Shown here: positions 1-6,631 of the stretch, in pieces | How the letters are laid out: each line of letters begins with the position of its first letter | Numbering within the stretch: position 1 is the first letter of the stretch | Assembly: GCA_009705435.1 (NCBI GenBank) | Contig: WLTJ01000080.1 | Span: 1 to 7,295, forward strand | Direction: 5' to 3' | Source of the DNA: Actinomycetota bacterium | GTDB taxonomy: Bacteria; Actinomycetota; Acidimicrobiia; Acidimicrobiales; Ilumatobacteraceae | Length of the DNA stretch: 7,295 nucleotides | Program-made: the position numbers and the translations under genes | Notes under the pieces: generated by a model | What the model was told of the DNA's origin: nothing | Seen by the model: only the letters and a program-made list of their open reading frames with translations | Databases searched by the model: none

Positions 1-215
1 GCGAAGTGACTCATCAACTCAGCGAACTCTCGGGCGACATTGACACTCTCGGACAGCGAACCACGGAGATTGCCGTCACGGTGACTGAACTTCCACAACA
101 GATCGAAGCACTACATACTGATCAAAGTCGGCTTGCCGCCGAACAGGTTCGTTACCAAATCGCGTTTCTTGAAGACCTCACTGAGGTTGTTGACATGATC
201 AGCAAAAAAATCTGA
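1..215 (+). CDS. 3' end of an unidentified protein with a helical, coiled-coil-like C-terminus (partial)
   Basis: The reading frame is open from the left edge (first whole codon GAA at 3-5) to the TGA at 213-215. The GTG at 6-8 may therefore be an internal Val codon rather than a start, and I read this as the tail of a longer gene. About 70 residues are visible. They are rich in Gln, Glu, Leu, Ile and Thr with no Pro/Gly-rich breaks except one LPQQ, and they read as two amphipathic helices (roughly LSELSGDIDTLGQR and the stretch ending FLEDLTEVVDMI), ending in a short basic ISKKI. There is no catalytic motif or membrane helix. The pattern suits the coiled-coil end of a structural or envelope-associated protein, but I do not recognise the family. 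It converges on the UPF0182 gene with 10 bases between the stop codons and no visible hairpin terminator. A stand-alone 69-residue protein starting at GTG 6 is the less likely alternative. Confidence 0.6.
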   Translation, partial: EVTHQLSELSGDIDTLGQRTTEIAVTVTELPQQIEALHTDQSRLAAEQVRYQIAFLEDLTEVVDMISKKI

Positions 216-225
216 ATCGCCAGAA

Positions 226-3171
226 CTATTGCCCCAACAATGTCAGTGCCCGACTGATGAGGGCCTGCGCCTCGTCAACCTTGCTCTGGTAGGTACCCAA
301 GTCACCGTCGCGCAGCGCCACATCGGCTTCGTCAAAAAGAACTTCCGCTGCTTCCAATAACGCCACTGGATCATCAGATGTCGGATCTGTTTCAGGATCA
401 GTACCAGGGTCAGTACCGGGATCGGTTCCGGGATCAGTACCAGGATCGGTACCTGGATCGGAACCCGAATCGCCAACGACTTCACCTAAATCAACTTTTG
501 ACCTCGGGAAAAGGCGATTAACGGCCTCGGTCAGAGTGTCACCAATGACGGCTTCACCGTTGTACCAAGCCAAAACTCGACGAACGAAAACCTGCTTTGA
601 ACCCGAATCATCTGGCCGCACATAGAGCGGTTGGACCCACACCAATCCTTTGCCGATGGGCACCACTTGCAACTGTCCAAGGATGACTCGTGAACCGCGT
701 TGATCAAGCAAGGTAATCACTGGAGAGATATTCGGATTACTACTCAACTCGGCTGAAACTGTGGCTGGACCCGACGGAAGTACCCCGCTGTATTTGTAGA
801 CCGTCAACTGTCCGTAGGTCTCTGGATCACTTGAGACAACCATGAGTGCACGTAGTTCTTTTCGCGTGTCATCTGATGAAAAAGGAACGAATGGACGGAT
901 CAGCGAAAATGACGCAGGCACTTTTGAACCAACGGAATCCGGCGTGTGAAAGAGCGTGTAGTACGGCTCAAAGCGGGCCACATTTGCGTCAGCCACATCA
1001 CCAGTGTTGGCCTCTGAGTTGATATCACCAATCGCCGTAGCATCACCTGCGGTTACGGCAACTTCTGGTTCACGTTGAGCGGCTTGAGCGACGCTCCATG
1101 CCGAGTCACGGTTGAAGAACTGATCAGTGTCCGTGAACTGATAACGACCGTACAAATTGGTCTGTACTCGAAAGAGATCCTCCGGATAGCGAAAGTGCGC
1201 ACGCAAGGCGTCGGGGACTTTGTCTCCGGAAGTAAACAAACCTGGGAAAGATGCCGACCAAGCGTTGACGATCGGATCTTGTGAATCAACAACATACAAA
1301 GTGACCGAACCGTCATAAGCATCGACGACGGCCTTGACGCTGTTGCGGACGTAGTTAAAGCTGTGCTTGAGTCCCGAACCGTAAGTCAGATTGTCAGTAT
1401 TGGCCTGCTGCGCGTAGGGATAGCGCGACGTAGTGGTAAAGGCATCTATGACCCACAGCACCTTGCCATCAACGACCACGGGGTACGGGTCAGCATCAAG
1501 TTTGAGGAACGGAGCAACCTTTGAAACTCTGTCGCTCACATCGCGCACGTTGATCAGGCGTGACTCATCGGTCACCAAACTTGAGCCCAGCAAGTTGAAC
1601 TCTCCGAAGTGAACCGCAAAAGACAACTTCTTCAAAGTTGAGTCGAGAGTAATTCCACCCGTGCCCTGATATTTTTCAGCGGTCGTATTTGGACATGCCT
1701 GCTCAACTTGTTTGGTATTGACAATCGCGTAGCCAGGCTGATACGTGCCGACATACAACTGAGGCCGTTCAGTAGCAATTTCTTCGTAGATGGGACGGCC
1801 ATCAGAGGTGATCTGAGAAGCGCTGGCAGCAACAACTCCACACCCATGCGTATAGATCAAATGACGTGATACCCAAGTTTTATTGGGTATTCCATCAGGA
1901 TTCAATTCTCGAGCGGCAACCATTGTCTGCTGTGATCGTCCAGCGATGTCATAGCGGTCAACATCCAAATCGTTAATGGCGTAGAAAGCAAATAACCCCT
2001 GATCTAACGAATAGCGATCTCTCATTTCAGAGACATCTAATAGTCGCGTATCTGACAACGGCGTTGGGTCCTGCGCTACTTCAGCATCAGTCACTTCTCC
2101 GGCAGGCAAATCAACGACGGCAACTTTGTCAATCCCCATCGCTGCTTGAGTAGCAATGATATTTCTGCCGATGTAAGGCCGTTCACGGGTCGTGACGTTT
2201 GGTTGCACCACGAAACGTTGAATGACCGCTGGATAAATGGCACCTGCAACGATGGCCACAACCGCCCACAGTGCCATTGACAGCAACGGCAAACGCCAAC
2301 CACCCCACTTAATTCCCGCCAAGAACAATGCCGCCACCAACAGGCTGACCATGATCAACAAGTTGATTGCTGGTAACTGAGCCTTGACATCGGTGAATGT
2401 CGCGCCTTGCACCACACCACGACTTGACACCGTCAGTTCAAATCTCTGCAACCAATAATCCGCTGCCTTAATCGCCGCCAAGATGGCGAAAAGAACACTC
2501 AAATGAATCCGCGCACCTCTGGCAATTCGTTCGCTGGTTGTCTGAAGTCGGATTGAACCATTCAGGAAGTGCATGACCGCAGTCATCAGAGTCACCGCAA
2601 CGAGAGCTGCAAAAGCCCAGTCCACAACGAAAGTCAAAAATGGAAGTCGGAAAACATAAAAACCGATATCCACCCCGAATTGCGGATCGTCGATACCAAA
2701 CGATTGCGAGTTTCTGAAGAGTAACCAATCTTGCCACTGCGCTATTGCAGGAAGTCCAATAATCAATCCAAAAAGAGCCGATACGACAATTCGCAGGAGA
2801 CGCGTGCGGTTACCGACGATCAGACGAAAACGTTCAACTACTTCACGTTCTGGACCAAGGGGAAGTTCGCTAGAGGACAAACGCTCTGCCAGGGTGAGAC
2901 TGATGAATGAAACGATGGCGAAGCCGACGCTGAACACTCCACCAAGAAGCACTTTGGCCTTGATCCCCGTCCAAAAAACGGAAGCATGATCAACAGAGCG
3001 GAACCACAATAAGTCAACATAAAAGTTCGCCAAAGTGCGGGCTGATAAAAACAAAAACAAAATCAAAGCCGCTATGACAAAAAGTGCGATACGGCCCTTA
3101 GAGGCCCACGCAGGGCGATTGCTGTTGGAACGACGACGCGGGCTACGTGGCAAATCTGAAGATGGTCTCAC
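226..3171 (-). CDS. UPF0182 family seven-helix integral membrane protein
   Basis: This 981-residue protein matches the actinobacterial UPF0182 family (Pfam UPF0182, PF03699) in length and layout; the family's biochemical function is unknown. A basic Arg-rich N-terminus (residues 8-26) precedes seven hydrophobic segments at about 27-46, 73-95, 125-145, 172-200, 223-240, 266-288 and 294-316. Family-like motifs are YVDLLWFRSV (51-60), the GFYVFRLPF stretch near 170 and VVQPNVTTRERPYIGRNI (321-338). The large remainder (about 320-900) has no membrane helices and is probably extracytoplasmic. It is followed by a GTDP repeat linker (903-930) and an acidic helical tail to 981, a tail type I recall from other members. 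The start is GTG at 3171, 9 bases after the upstream DivIVA-gene stop and with no clear Shine-Dalgarno sequence, so translation is probably coupled to that gene. The stop is TAG. Identity as UPF0182 is secure; any role (transport, envelope) is unproven. Confidence 0.95.
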   Translation of the reverse strand: MRPSSDLPRSPRRRSNSNRPAWASKGRIALFVIAALILFLFLSARTLANFYVDLLWFRSVDHASVFWTGIKAKVLLGGVFSVGFAIVSFISLTLAERLSSSELPLGPEREVVERFRLIVGNRTRLLRIVVSALFGLIIGLPAIAQWQDWLLFRNSQSFGIDDPQFGVDIGFYVFRLPFLTFVVDWAFAALVAVTLMTAVMHFLNGSIRLQTTSERIARGARIHLSVLFAILAAIKAADYWLQRFELTVSSRGVVQGATFTDVKAQLPAINLLIMVSLLVAALFLAGIKWGGWRLPLLSMALWAVVAIVAGAIYPAVIQRFVVQPNVTTRERPYIGRNIIATQAAMGIDKVAVVDLPAGEVTDAEVAQDPTPLSDTRLLDVSEMRDRYSLDQGLFAFYAINDLDVDRYDIAGRSQQTMVAARELNPDGIPNKTWVSRHLIYTHGCGVVAASASQITSDGRPIYEEIATERPQLYVGTYQPGYAIVNTKQVEQACPNTTAEKYQGTGGITLDSTLKKLSFAVHFGEFNLLGSSLVTDESRLINVRDVSDRVSKVAPFLKLDADPYPVVVDGKVLWVIDAFTTTSRYPYAQQANTDNLTYGSGLKHSFNYVRNSVKAVVDAYDGSVTLYVVDSQDPIVNAWSASFPGLFTSGDKVPDALRAHFRYPEDLFRVQTNLYGRYQFTDTDQFFNRDSAWSVAQAAQREPEVAVTAGDATAIGDINSEANTGDVADANVARFEPYYTLFHTPDSVGSKVPASFSLIRPFVPFSSDDTRKELRALMVVSSDPETYGQLTVYKYSGVLPSGPATVSAELSSNPNISPVITLLDQRGSRVILGQLQVVPIGKGLVWVQPLYVRPDDSGSKQVFVRRVLAWYNGEAVIGDTLTEAVNRLFPRSKVDLGEVVGDSGSDPGTDPGTDPGTDPGTDPGTDPETDPTSDDPVALLEAAEVLFDEADVALRDGDLGTYQSKVDEAQALISRALTLLGQ
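382..465 (-). repeat. 12-base tandem repeat encoding seven GTDP-type units
   Basis: Read on the minus strand, seven consecutive 12-base units encode GSDP, five copies of GTDP, then ETDP (residues 903-930 of the UPF0182 protein). Units differ mainly at third codon positions (acc/act/aca, gat/gac, cca/cct/ccc/ccg), so the amino-acid pattern is kept more strictly than the DNA. The tract lies between the family's globular region and its helical C-terminal tail and is likely a flexible, acidic, Pro-rich linker. Copy number could vary between strains by slippage in multiples of 12 without breaking the frame. Confidence 0.95.
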
Positions 3172-3180
3172 GCACTGAGA

Positions 3181-5073
3181 CTAGTTCTGCTGTGGAACAA
3201 GTGCACAACGGCAACCAGCATGAGCGGGTGCATGGGTGTGACCTGTGGGAAACGCCTCACCGACAGTGACAAAACCGGCCAGAGAGTTATCTTCAGCATC
3301 AGCACAGGCTGGCCCAGTCGGGTCAACTTTCCAGCAGGCTTTCGTTCCAGGAACCAATGCAGCAAACGCACCGCGCCCATAAGCGGTCTGAGCAATATCG
3401 TCGACATGCTCATCAACATGCTTGTTCTTCCACTCTCGGTACACGACGCGCACCAACGTTGTCAGTTCAGCATTGTCACCAGCGGCCTGAGAAATACTGC
3501 GACTTAAACGTTCGCGTAATGGGGTGACAATCGTTGAGATGATGTACTCGTCAATGGTGGCCGACTGAGAAGCCACGATCTTGTGCAGTTCCTTGTCAGA
3601 TCCACTTGATAGTGATTTCGCTCCTTCAAAGGCAGCGGACTTCACCGAGGATTCAAGAGCTGCAGTGATCCGCGCCGAATGGTCAGACTTTGGTCCCACT
3701 ATCGCATCCAAGGTTTTGACAACAGGCTTGCCGCGCAAGATATCTAGAATTTCATTTTGCTCATCTGCAAGTACTCGCTTGATCTTGCGCCCCATAGCCA
3801 CGATGATCGGGACCAAGACCTCATCACGAGCCTCAAAAGGTGTCGTGATTGTCTCTGAAACTTCAACGGCATCTTCAACTGGAGTTTCCACAGAGACTTT
3901 GGCTGCACGCTCAACAATTGTCTCTGTCGTGGTCACAACCATCTGCTTTTTCTTCGCAGGTTGAGATTTCTTAGCCTCAGTTGTGGCTACTTCTTTGGCC
4001 ACAACATCAGCACTCGAACGTCGTAGTTTGGCGAAAATATCATCGGCCACAACATCGGCTGCCTTCGGAGTGGGGGCAACATGCAAATGAGTAACCGGCT
4101 CTTGTGCACTCACACTGCTGTCACTATCTCCAATATCTGTTGATGTTTCATGACGCGGGAATAACGAAACCACATTAGAGATTGGCTCCTGAACAACGGT
4201 TTCTTCAAGGACAATCACTTCGTCAGCAAGATTTTCGTCATGCACGATCGCCTCAACAACAACTTCCGCTGCGGTCTGCTCAACAATGGTGTCTTCATCT
4301 TGGTCGTACGGAGCGAAAGCCGGCGCTGATGAAATAGCCGAACGGATTGCCTCTTGGGCCACAACTTGATCAGCTTGAACAATGACCGGAATTGGACCAG
4401 TAGTTGGAGCCAAATTGACAAACTCGCTGGGCTCATCGCCAGCGTCATCCAAATCGCGCAACACATCTTCGCTGGCCAAGCGCGCACGATCAAAAGCTTG
4501 GATCAAACGCTCGCGTCCGTGGAATAGGTCTTCTAATTGCTCGCGCGCCATTTCACGACGACGTGCCACATCAGCCAGCACTCGCTCGCGATAAGCGCGG
4601 GCTTCATTGACCATGTCACGACCCTGCTGTTTTGCTGTCAAAATCTCTGTATCAGCGTCAGAAGCAGCGTCTTGGCGACGACGCGCACTCTCAAGTTCAG
4701 CGTCCTCACGTAAGCGGGTGGCTTCATCAGTGGCTTCACGCACCAAACGCGTGGCTGTCTCCTCGGAGCGAATCTTGATCTTTGTGGCGGCCTCGCGGGC
4801 GGCCTGGACAATGCGCGCGGTTTCTTCACCGAGCAGGGCAGCGACGGTCTCTTCATTCAGTTCAACGGGTGCTCCGGACCCCACACGCTGGGCATTTAGC
4901 AATTCCCCCTCAAGGAAAATGGTGCGTTCCGTCAGACGAGAAAGTTCAGCAGCAACCATCCGCAGAAAGTCACGGACCTCATTTTGGTCAAAACCGCGAC
5001 GCGAAGAAGGAAAGGTTGCCCCAGCGACAGCGGTCGGCGAAGAGGGATCAGGACGAGAAAATGAGATAGCCAT
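3181..5073 (-). CDS. DivIVA-domain coiled-coil protein with a phage minor-head-like Cys/His C-terminal module
   Basis: This 630-residue protein starts at ATG 5073 and stops at TAG. Residues 20-60 hold the DivIVA N-terminal signature: a Phe-Pro start, then RRGFDQNEVRDFL, then a Leu-rich helix (compare the F..xRRGYD..EVD.FL pattern of DivIVA/Wag31). Residues 75-210 form a long charged helical region rich in Ala, Glu and Arg, a likely coiled coil. Residues 215-415 are a low-complexity, acidic, Val/Thr/Pro-rich linker with a Lys cluster at 368-376. Residues 415-545 are again mainly helical. The end is distinctive: YREWKNKHVDEHVDD (545-559), AYGRGAF, C580-W581, C590, DNSLAG (595-600), GEAFPTGH (605-612), then H614, H618 and C621-R-C623. 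The order Trp, DNxLAG, FPTGH, PAHxGCRC resembles phage minor head proteins (Mu gpF / SPP1 gp7 type). DivIVA proteins normally sit at poles or septa and recruit partners; that location here is inference. The gene lies between the protease and UPF0182 genes. There is no Shine-Dalgarno sequence before the ATG. Confidence 0.85.
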   Translation of the reverse strand: MAISFSRPDPSSPTAVAGATFPSSRRGFDQNEVRDFLRMVAAELSRLTERTIFLEGELLNAQRVGSGAPVELNEETVAALLGEETARIVQAAREAATKIKIRSEETATRLVREATDEATRLREDAELESARRRQDAASDADTEILTAKQQGRDMVNEARAYRERVLADVARRREMAREQLEDLFHGRERLIQAFDRARLASEDVLRDLDDAGDEPSEFVNLAPTTGPIPVIVQADQVVAQEAIRSAISSAPAFAPYDQDEDTIVEQTAAEVVVEAIVHDENLADEVIVLEETVVQEPISNVVSLFPRHETSTDIGDSDSSVSAQEPVTHLHVAPTPKAADVVADDIFAKLRRSSADVVAKEVATTEAKKSQPAKKKQMVVTTTETIVERAAKVSVETPVEDAVEVSETITTPFEARDEVLVPIIVAMGRKIKRVLADEQNEILDILRGKPVVKTLDAIVGPKSDHSARITAALESSVKSAAFEGAKSLSSGSDKELHKIVASQSATIDEYIISTIVTPLRERLSRSISQAAGDNAELTTLVRVVYREWKNKHVDEHVDDIAQTAYGRGAFAALVPGTKACWKVDPTGPACADAEDNSLAGFVTVGEAFPTGHTHAPAHAGCRCALVPQQN

Positions 5074-5151
5074 TGCACAGAGAATACGAAAAATCAGGGG
5101 TTAAAGGGTGGCAATCAGGTCTTTTACACGAAATCAGTGTCTGTGCACAGG
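5074..5151 (-). promoter_or_regulatory. Intergenic region upstream of the DivIVA-domain gene with short repeats; possible internal promoter
   Basis: This 78-base gap separates the protease stop (TGA, 5152-5154) from the DivIVA-gene ATG. In the transcribed direction it contains CTGATT three times (plus-strand AATCAG at 5092-5097, 5113-5118 and 5132-5137; spacing 21 and 19 bases, about two helical turns). CTGTGCA appears at both ends (5144-5150 and 5074-5080), and the upstream copy is part of a perfect 10-base palindrome, CTGTGCACAG (5141-5150). TATTCT lies 7 bases before the ATG (5081-5086) and could be a -10 element for a leaderless transcript, which would fit the missing ribosome binding site, but I find no convincing -35 hexamer at the right distance. 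Treat the promoter as tentative; the repeats themselves are plain in the sequence. Confidence 0.35.
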
Positions 5152-6420
5152 TCATCGGGTGGGTGCGACGACTGGTTGACCGCCACGCTTGAGTAGCGCC
5201 GCAAGCGCCTCAGCCAAGGTCGCCACCGGCACTATCTCCACCGCCGAACCCACGGCCGCCTGAGCAGCCGTTATCTCGTCAACTCCCTGCTCCGTCGGTA
5301 CCAAGAAAATCTTGGCTCCGGATTTCTTCACCGCGATCGATTTTTGGACCAAAGCGCCAATCGGGCCAACTGTCCCGTCTTCTTGAATTGTCCCAGTGAC
5401 AGCGACACCTTGGGGTGGTGTCATCTCGCCCTCCGTCAGATTGTCAATCAGCGCTAAGGCGAACGAGAGCCCGGCCGATGGACCTCCGATGGCTGCCGTA
5501 TCAAAGTCGACGGCGAACGGGAGATCTACCGTTCTGGTATCCCGAGCAGTAAATCCAATCAAAGTTCGCGTCTCATCATCAGGACTAGCAACTAATTCAA
5601 CGTCAACATCGTGGCTCTTTGTCCCACCGTCGGAGGTCAGCGACAAGATAGTGAGTGTCGCGATATCACCGGGTGCCGCCTTGGCCAACGCTGTCGTCAA
5701 TTTTGAGACAACGTCAATGACAATCGGACCATCACCAAGATCAATCGACTCGATGACGTCGCCGACCTGCAAAACTTTGCACGCCCGTTTCTTCGGGCTA
5801 TCAGTGGGGCACAGCGTCGGATCAAAACCCGCCACCTGCGCTGGCCCCTCAGTAAAAGTGGCATCAAAACCTAAGTAAGACAAGGCCACATAAGCAGCGA
5901 TCTCCTTCGCATTTGCCATCGCGCCCAACTGAAGTTCACGACTCGCCGCAGGATCGCAGTCCCCAAACCGCTCCTCACACGTCAACACATTGACGACTGG
6001 GTCGACCCAGCCCATAAAACTCTGCAGAGCCGTGAGTTCTGAACCCATGGCGGTCACAAAGCGAACACCGGTCTTCGGTGTATAGATCGCCACTTCATCG
6101 TCAGCGATAGAGAGAAGATCCCCCACCAGTTCGGCGGTGCCTGGGGCGGTCTCATAGCGTTGGATGGGCCACAACATCGCCCCTAACACGATCCCGATCA
6201 ACAAAAATGCCACGGTCGCCAGTGGTATCGCCATACTCTGAGCGCGTAACGACGGCGCAACCACCCGTGAGGCGAGTACCTTGTCTACTTGCGTGTCACT
6301 CACTGAAATCTCCACCCGTTTGGCCTTCGTTGCTGGTTTAGCCATCTTGGCTTTACTCGCCGTTGGACGGCGCAAACCTGCCCGAGAAACAAACACTCCA
6401 TCGCGCCAAGATACTCTCAT
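5152..6420 (-). CDS. Membrane-anchored PDZ/Lon-type serine protease (YlbL family)
   Basis: This 422-residue protein has a basic cytoplasmic N-terminus (1-60), one membrane anchor at about 63-84 and a PDZ-like region at about 205-275 (VLQVGDVIESID at 216-227). A C-terminal Lon S16 protease domain spans about 300-410. The Lon Ser-Lys dyad is visible: S315 in GGPSAG (312-317) and K360 in IGALVQKS (354-361). The conserved VTGTIQEDGTVGPIG lies just before the Lys. There is no AAA+ ATPase domain, so it should cut accessible or unfolded substrates, probably outside the membrane; this is known of the family layout, not tested here. Four Cys (148, 155, 204, 214) lie in the outer part and could form disulfides. 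ATG 6420 is preceded by GGGGTGAG at 8-base spacing, a fair ribosome binding site. M26 (ATG at 6345) is the alternative start and would remove 25 unconserved-looking residues. It is first in the minus-strand block, and its partnership with UPF0182 is known from mycobacteria. Confidence 0.92.
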   Translation of the reverse strand: MRVSWRDGVFVSRAGLRRPTASKAKMAKPATKAKRVEISVSDTQVDKVLASRVVAPSLRAQSMAIPLATVAFLLIGIVLGAMLWPIQRYETAPGTAELVGDLLSIADDEVAIYTPKTGVRFVTAMGSELTALQSFMGWVDPVVNVLTCEERFGDCDPAASRELQLGAMANAKEIAAYVALSYLGFDATFTEGPAQVAGFDPTLCPTDSPKKRACKVLQVGDVIESIDLGDGPIVIDVVSKLTTALAKAAPGDIATLTILSLTSDGGTKSHDVDVELVASPDDETRTLIGFTARDTRTVDLPFAVDFDTAAIGGPSAGLSFALALIDNLTEGEMTPPQGVAVTGTIQEDGTVGPIGALVQKSIAVKKSGAKIFLVPTEQGVDEITAAQAAVGSAVEIVPVATLAEALAALLKRGGQPVVAPTR

Positions 6421-6472
6421 TGATCCAACTCACCCCGCAATGGATGGTGGATTGCTTGACGAAACTCACCCC
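6421..6472. promoter_or_regulatory. Divergent intergenic region with a duplicated AACTCACCCC element
   Basis: This short stretch separates the divergent protease and small-membrane-protein genes and must hold or border both start regions. The 10-base sequence AACTCACCCC occurs at 6427-6436 and again at 6463-6472, 36 bases apart. Each copy is followed by an in-frame plus-strand ATG (6440 after three extra bases, 6473 directly). On the minus strand the first copy reads GGGGTGAGTT and supplies the ribosome binding site of the protease gene. I see no good -35/-10 pair for either direction; TACTCT at 6412-6417 is a weak -10 candidate for the plus strand and would lie inside the protease N-terminal codons. 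An operator pair or a small local duplication are both possible. Confidence 0.35.
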
Positions 6473-6631
6473 ATGAATGCACCGAGACCTGAAATCAAAG
6501 AGACCATCGCTCGCAAAGTACTCAACGCCACCGGTCTCGGTGGGATTGCGCTCGTGAGCGGCATCATCGCCGCTCTGCTGATCTCCATGTCCGTTGCTTA
6601 CATCGTCACCAACTTCGTTTCTCGACTATGA
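6473..6631 (+). CDS. Small single-helix membrane protein, unidentified
   Basis: From ATG 6473 this gives 52 residues: a short polar N-terminus (MNAPRPEIKETIARKV) and one hydrophobic segment of about 27 residues (GLGGIALVSGIIAALLISMS, continuing AYIVTNFV), then SRL. The likely product is a one-pass membrane protein. An in-frame ATG at 6440 would add 11 residues (MDGGLLDETHP). Neither start has a good ribosome binding site, so the start is uncertain. The frame stays open further upstream to 6281, but that part is antisense to the protease gene and is not credible. The stop TGA overlaps the HEAT-gene ATG (ATGA, 6628-6631), strong evidence that the small gene is real and translationally coupled. 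No family is recognised. By position it may anchor or partner the HEAT-repeat protein at the membrane, which is inference. Confidence 0.65.
   Translation: MNAPRPEIKETIARKVLNATGLGGIALVSGIIAALLISMSVAYIVTNFVSRL

Noticed and set aside
382..465. Possible CRISPR-like or intergenic repeat array
   Set aside because: The 12-base units are contiguous without spacers and are in frame inside the UPF0182 gene, encoding GTDP units.
3181..3460. Prophage remnant, suggested by the minor-head-like C-terminus
   Set aside because: No portal, terminase, capsid, integrase or attachment repeat is present; the module is in frame with a DivIVA N-terminus and flanked by conserved actinobacterial housekeeping-type genes.
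3581..3964. 127-codon plus-strand open frame
   Set aside because: Antisense to the linker of the DivIVA-domain gene; Ser-rich shadow without a start signal or family features.
4607..5104. 165-codon plus-strand open frame opposite the DivIVA-domain gene
   Set aside because: Ser/Arg-rich composition typical of the antisense of an Ala/Glu/Arg coiled-coil gene; no domain, and the opposite strand has clear DivIVA coding.
5396..5878. 160-codon plus-strand open frame opposite the Lon domain
   Set aside because: It lies antisense to the conserved Ser-Lys protease coding region and has low-complexity Ser/Thr content.
6281..6472. Longer N-terminus for the small membrane protein, starting at 6281
   Set aside because: The added part runs antisense through the first codons of the protease gene; the more plausible starts are 6440 or 6473.
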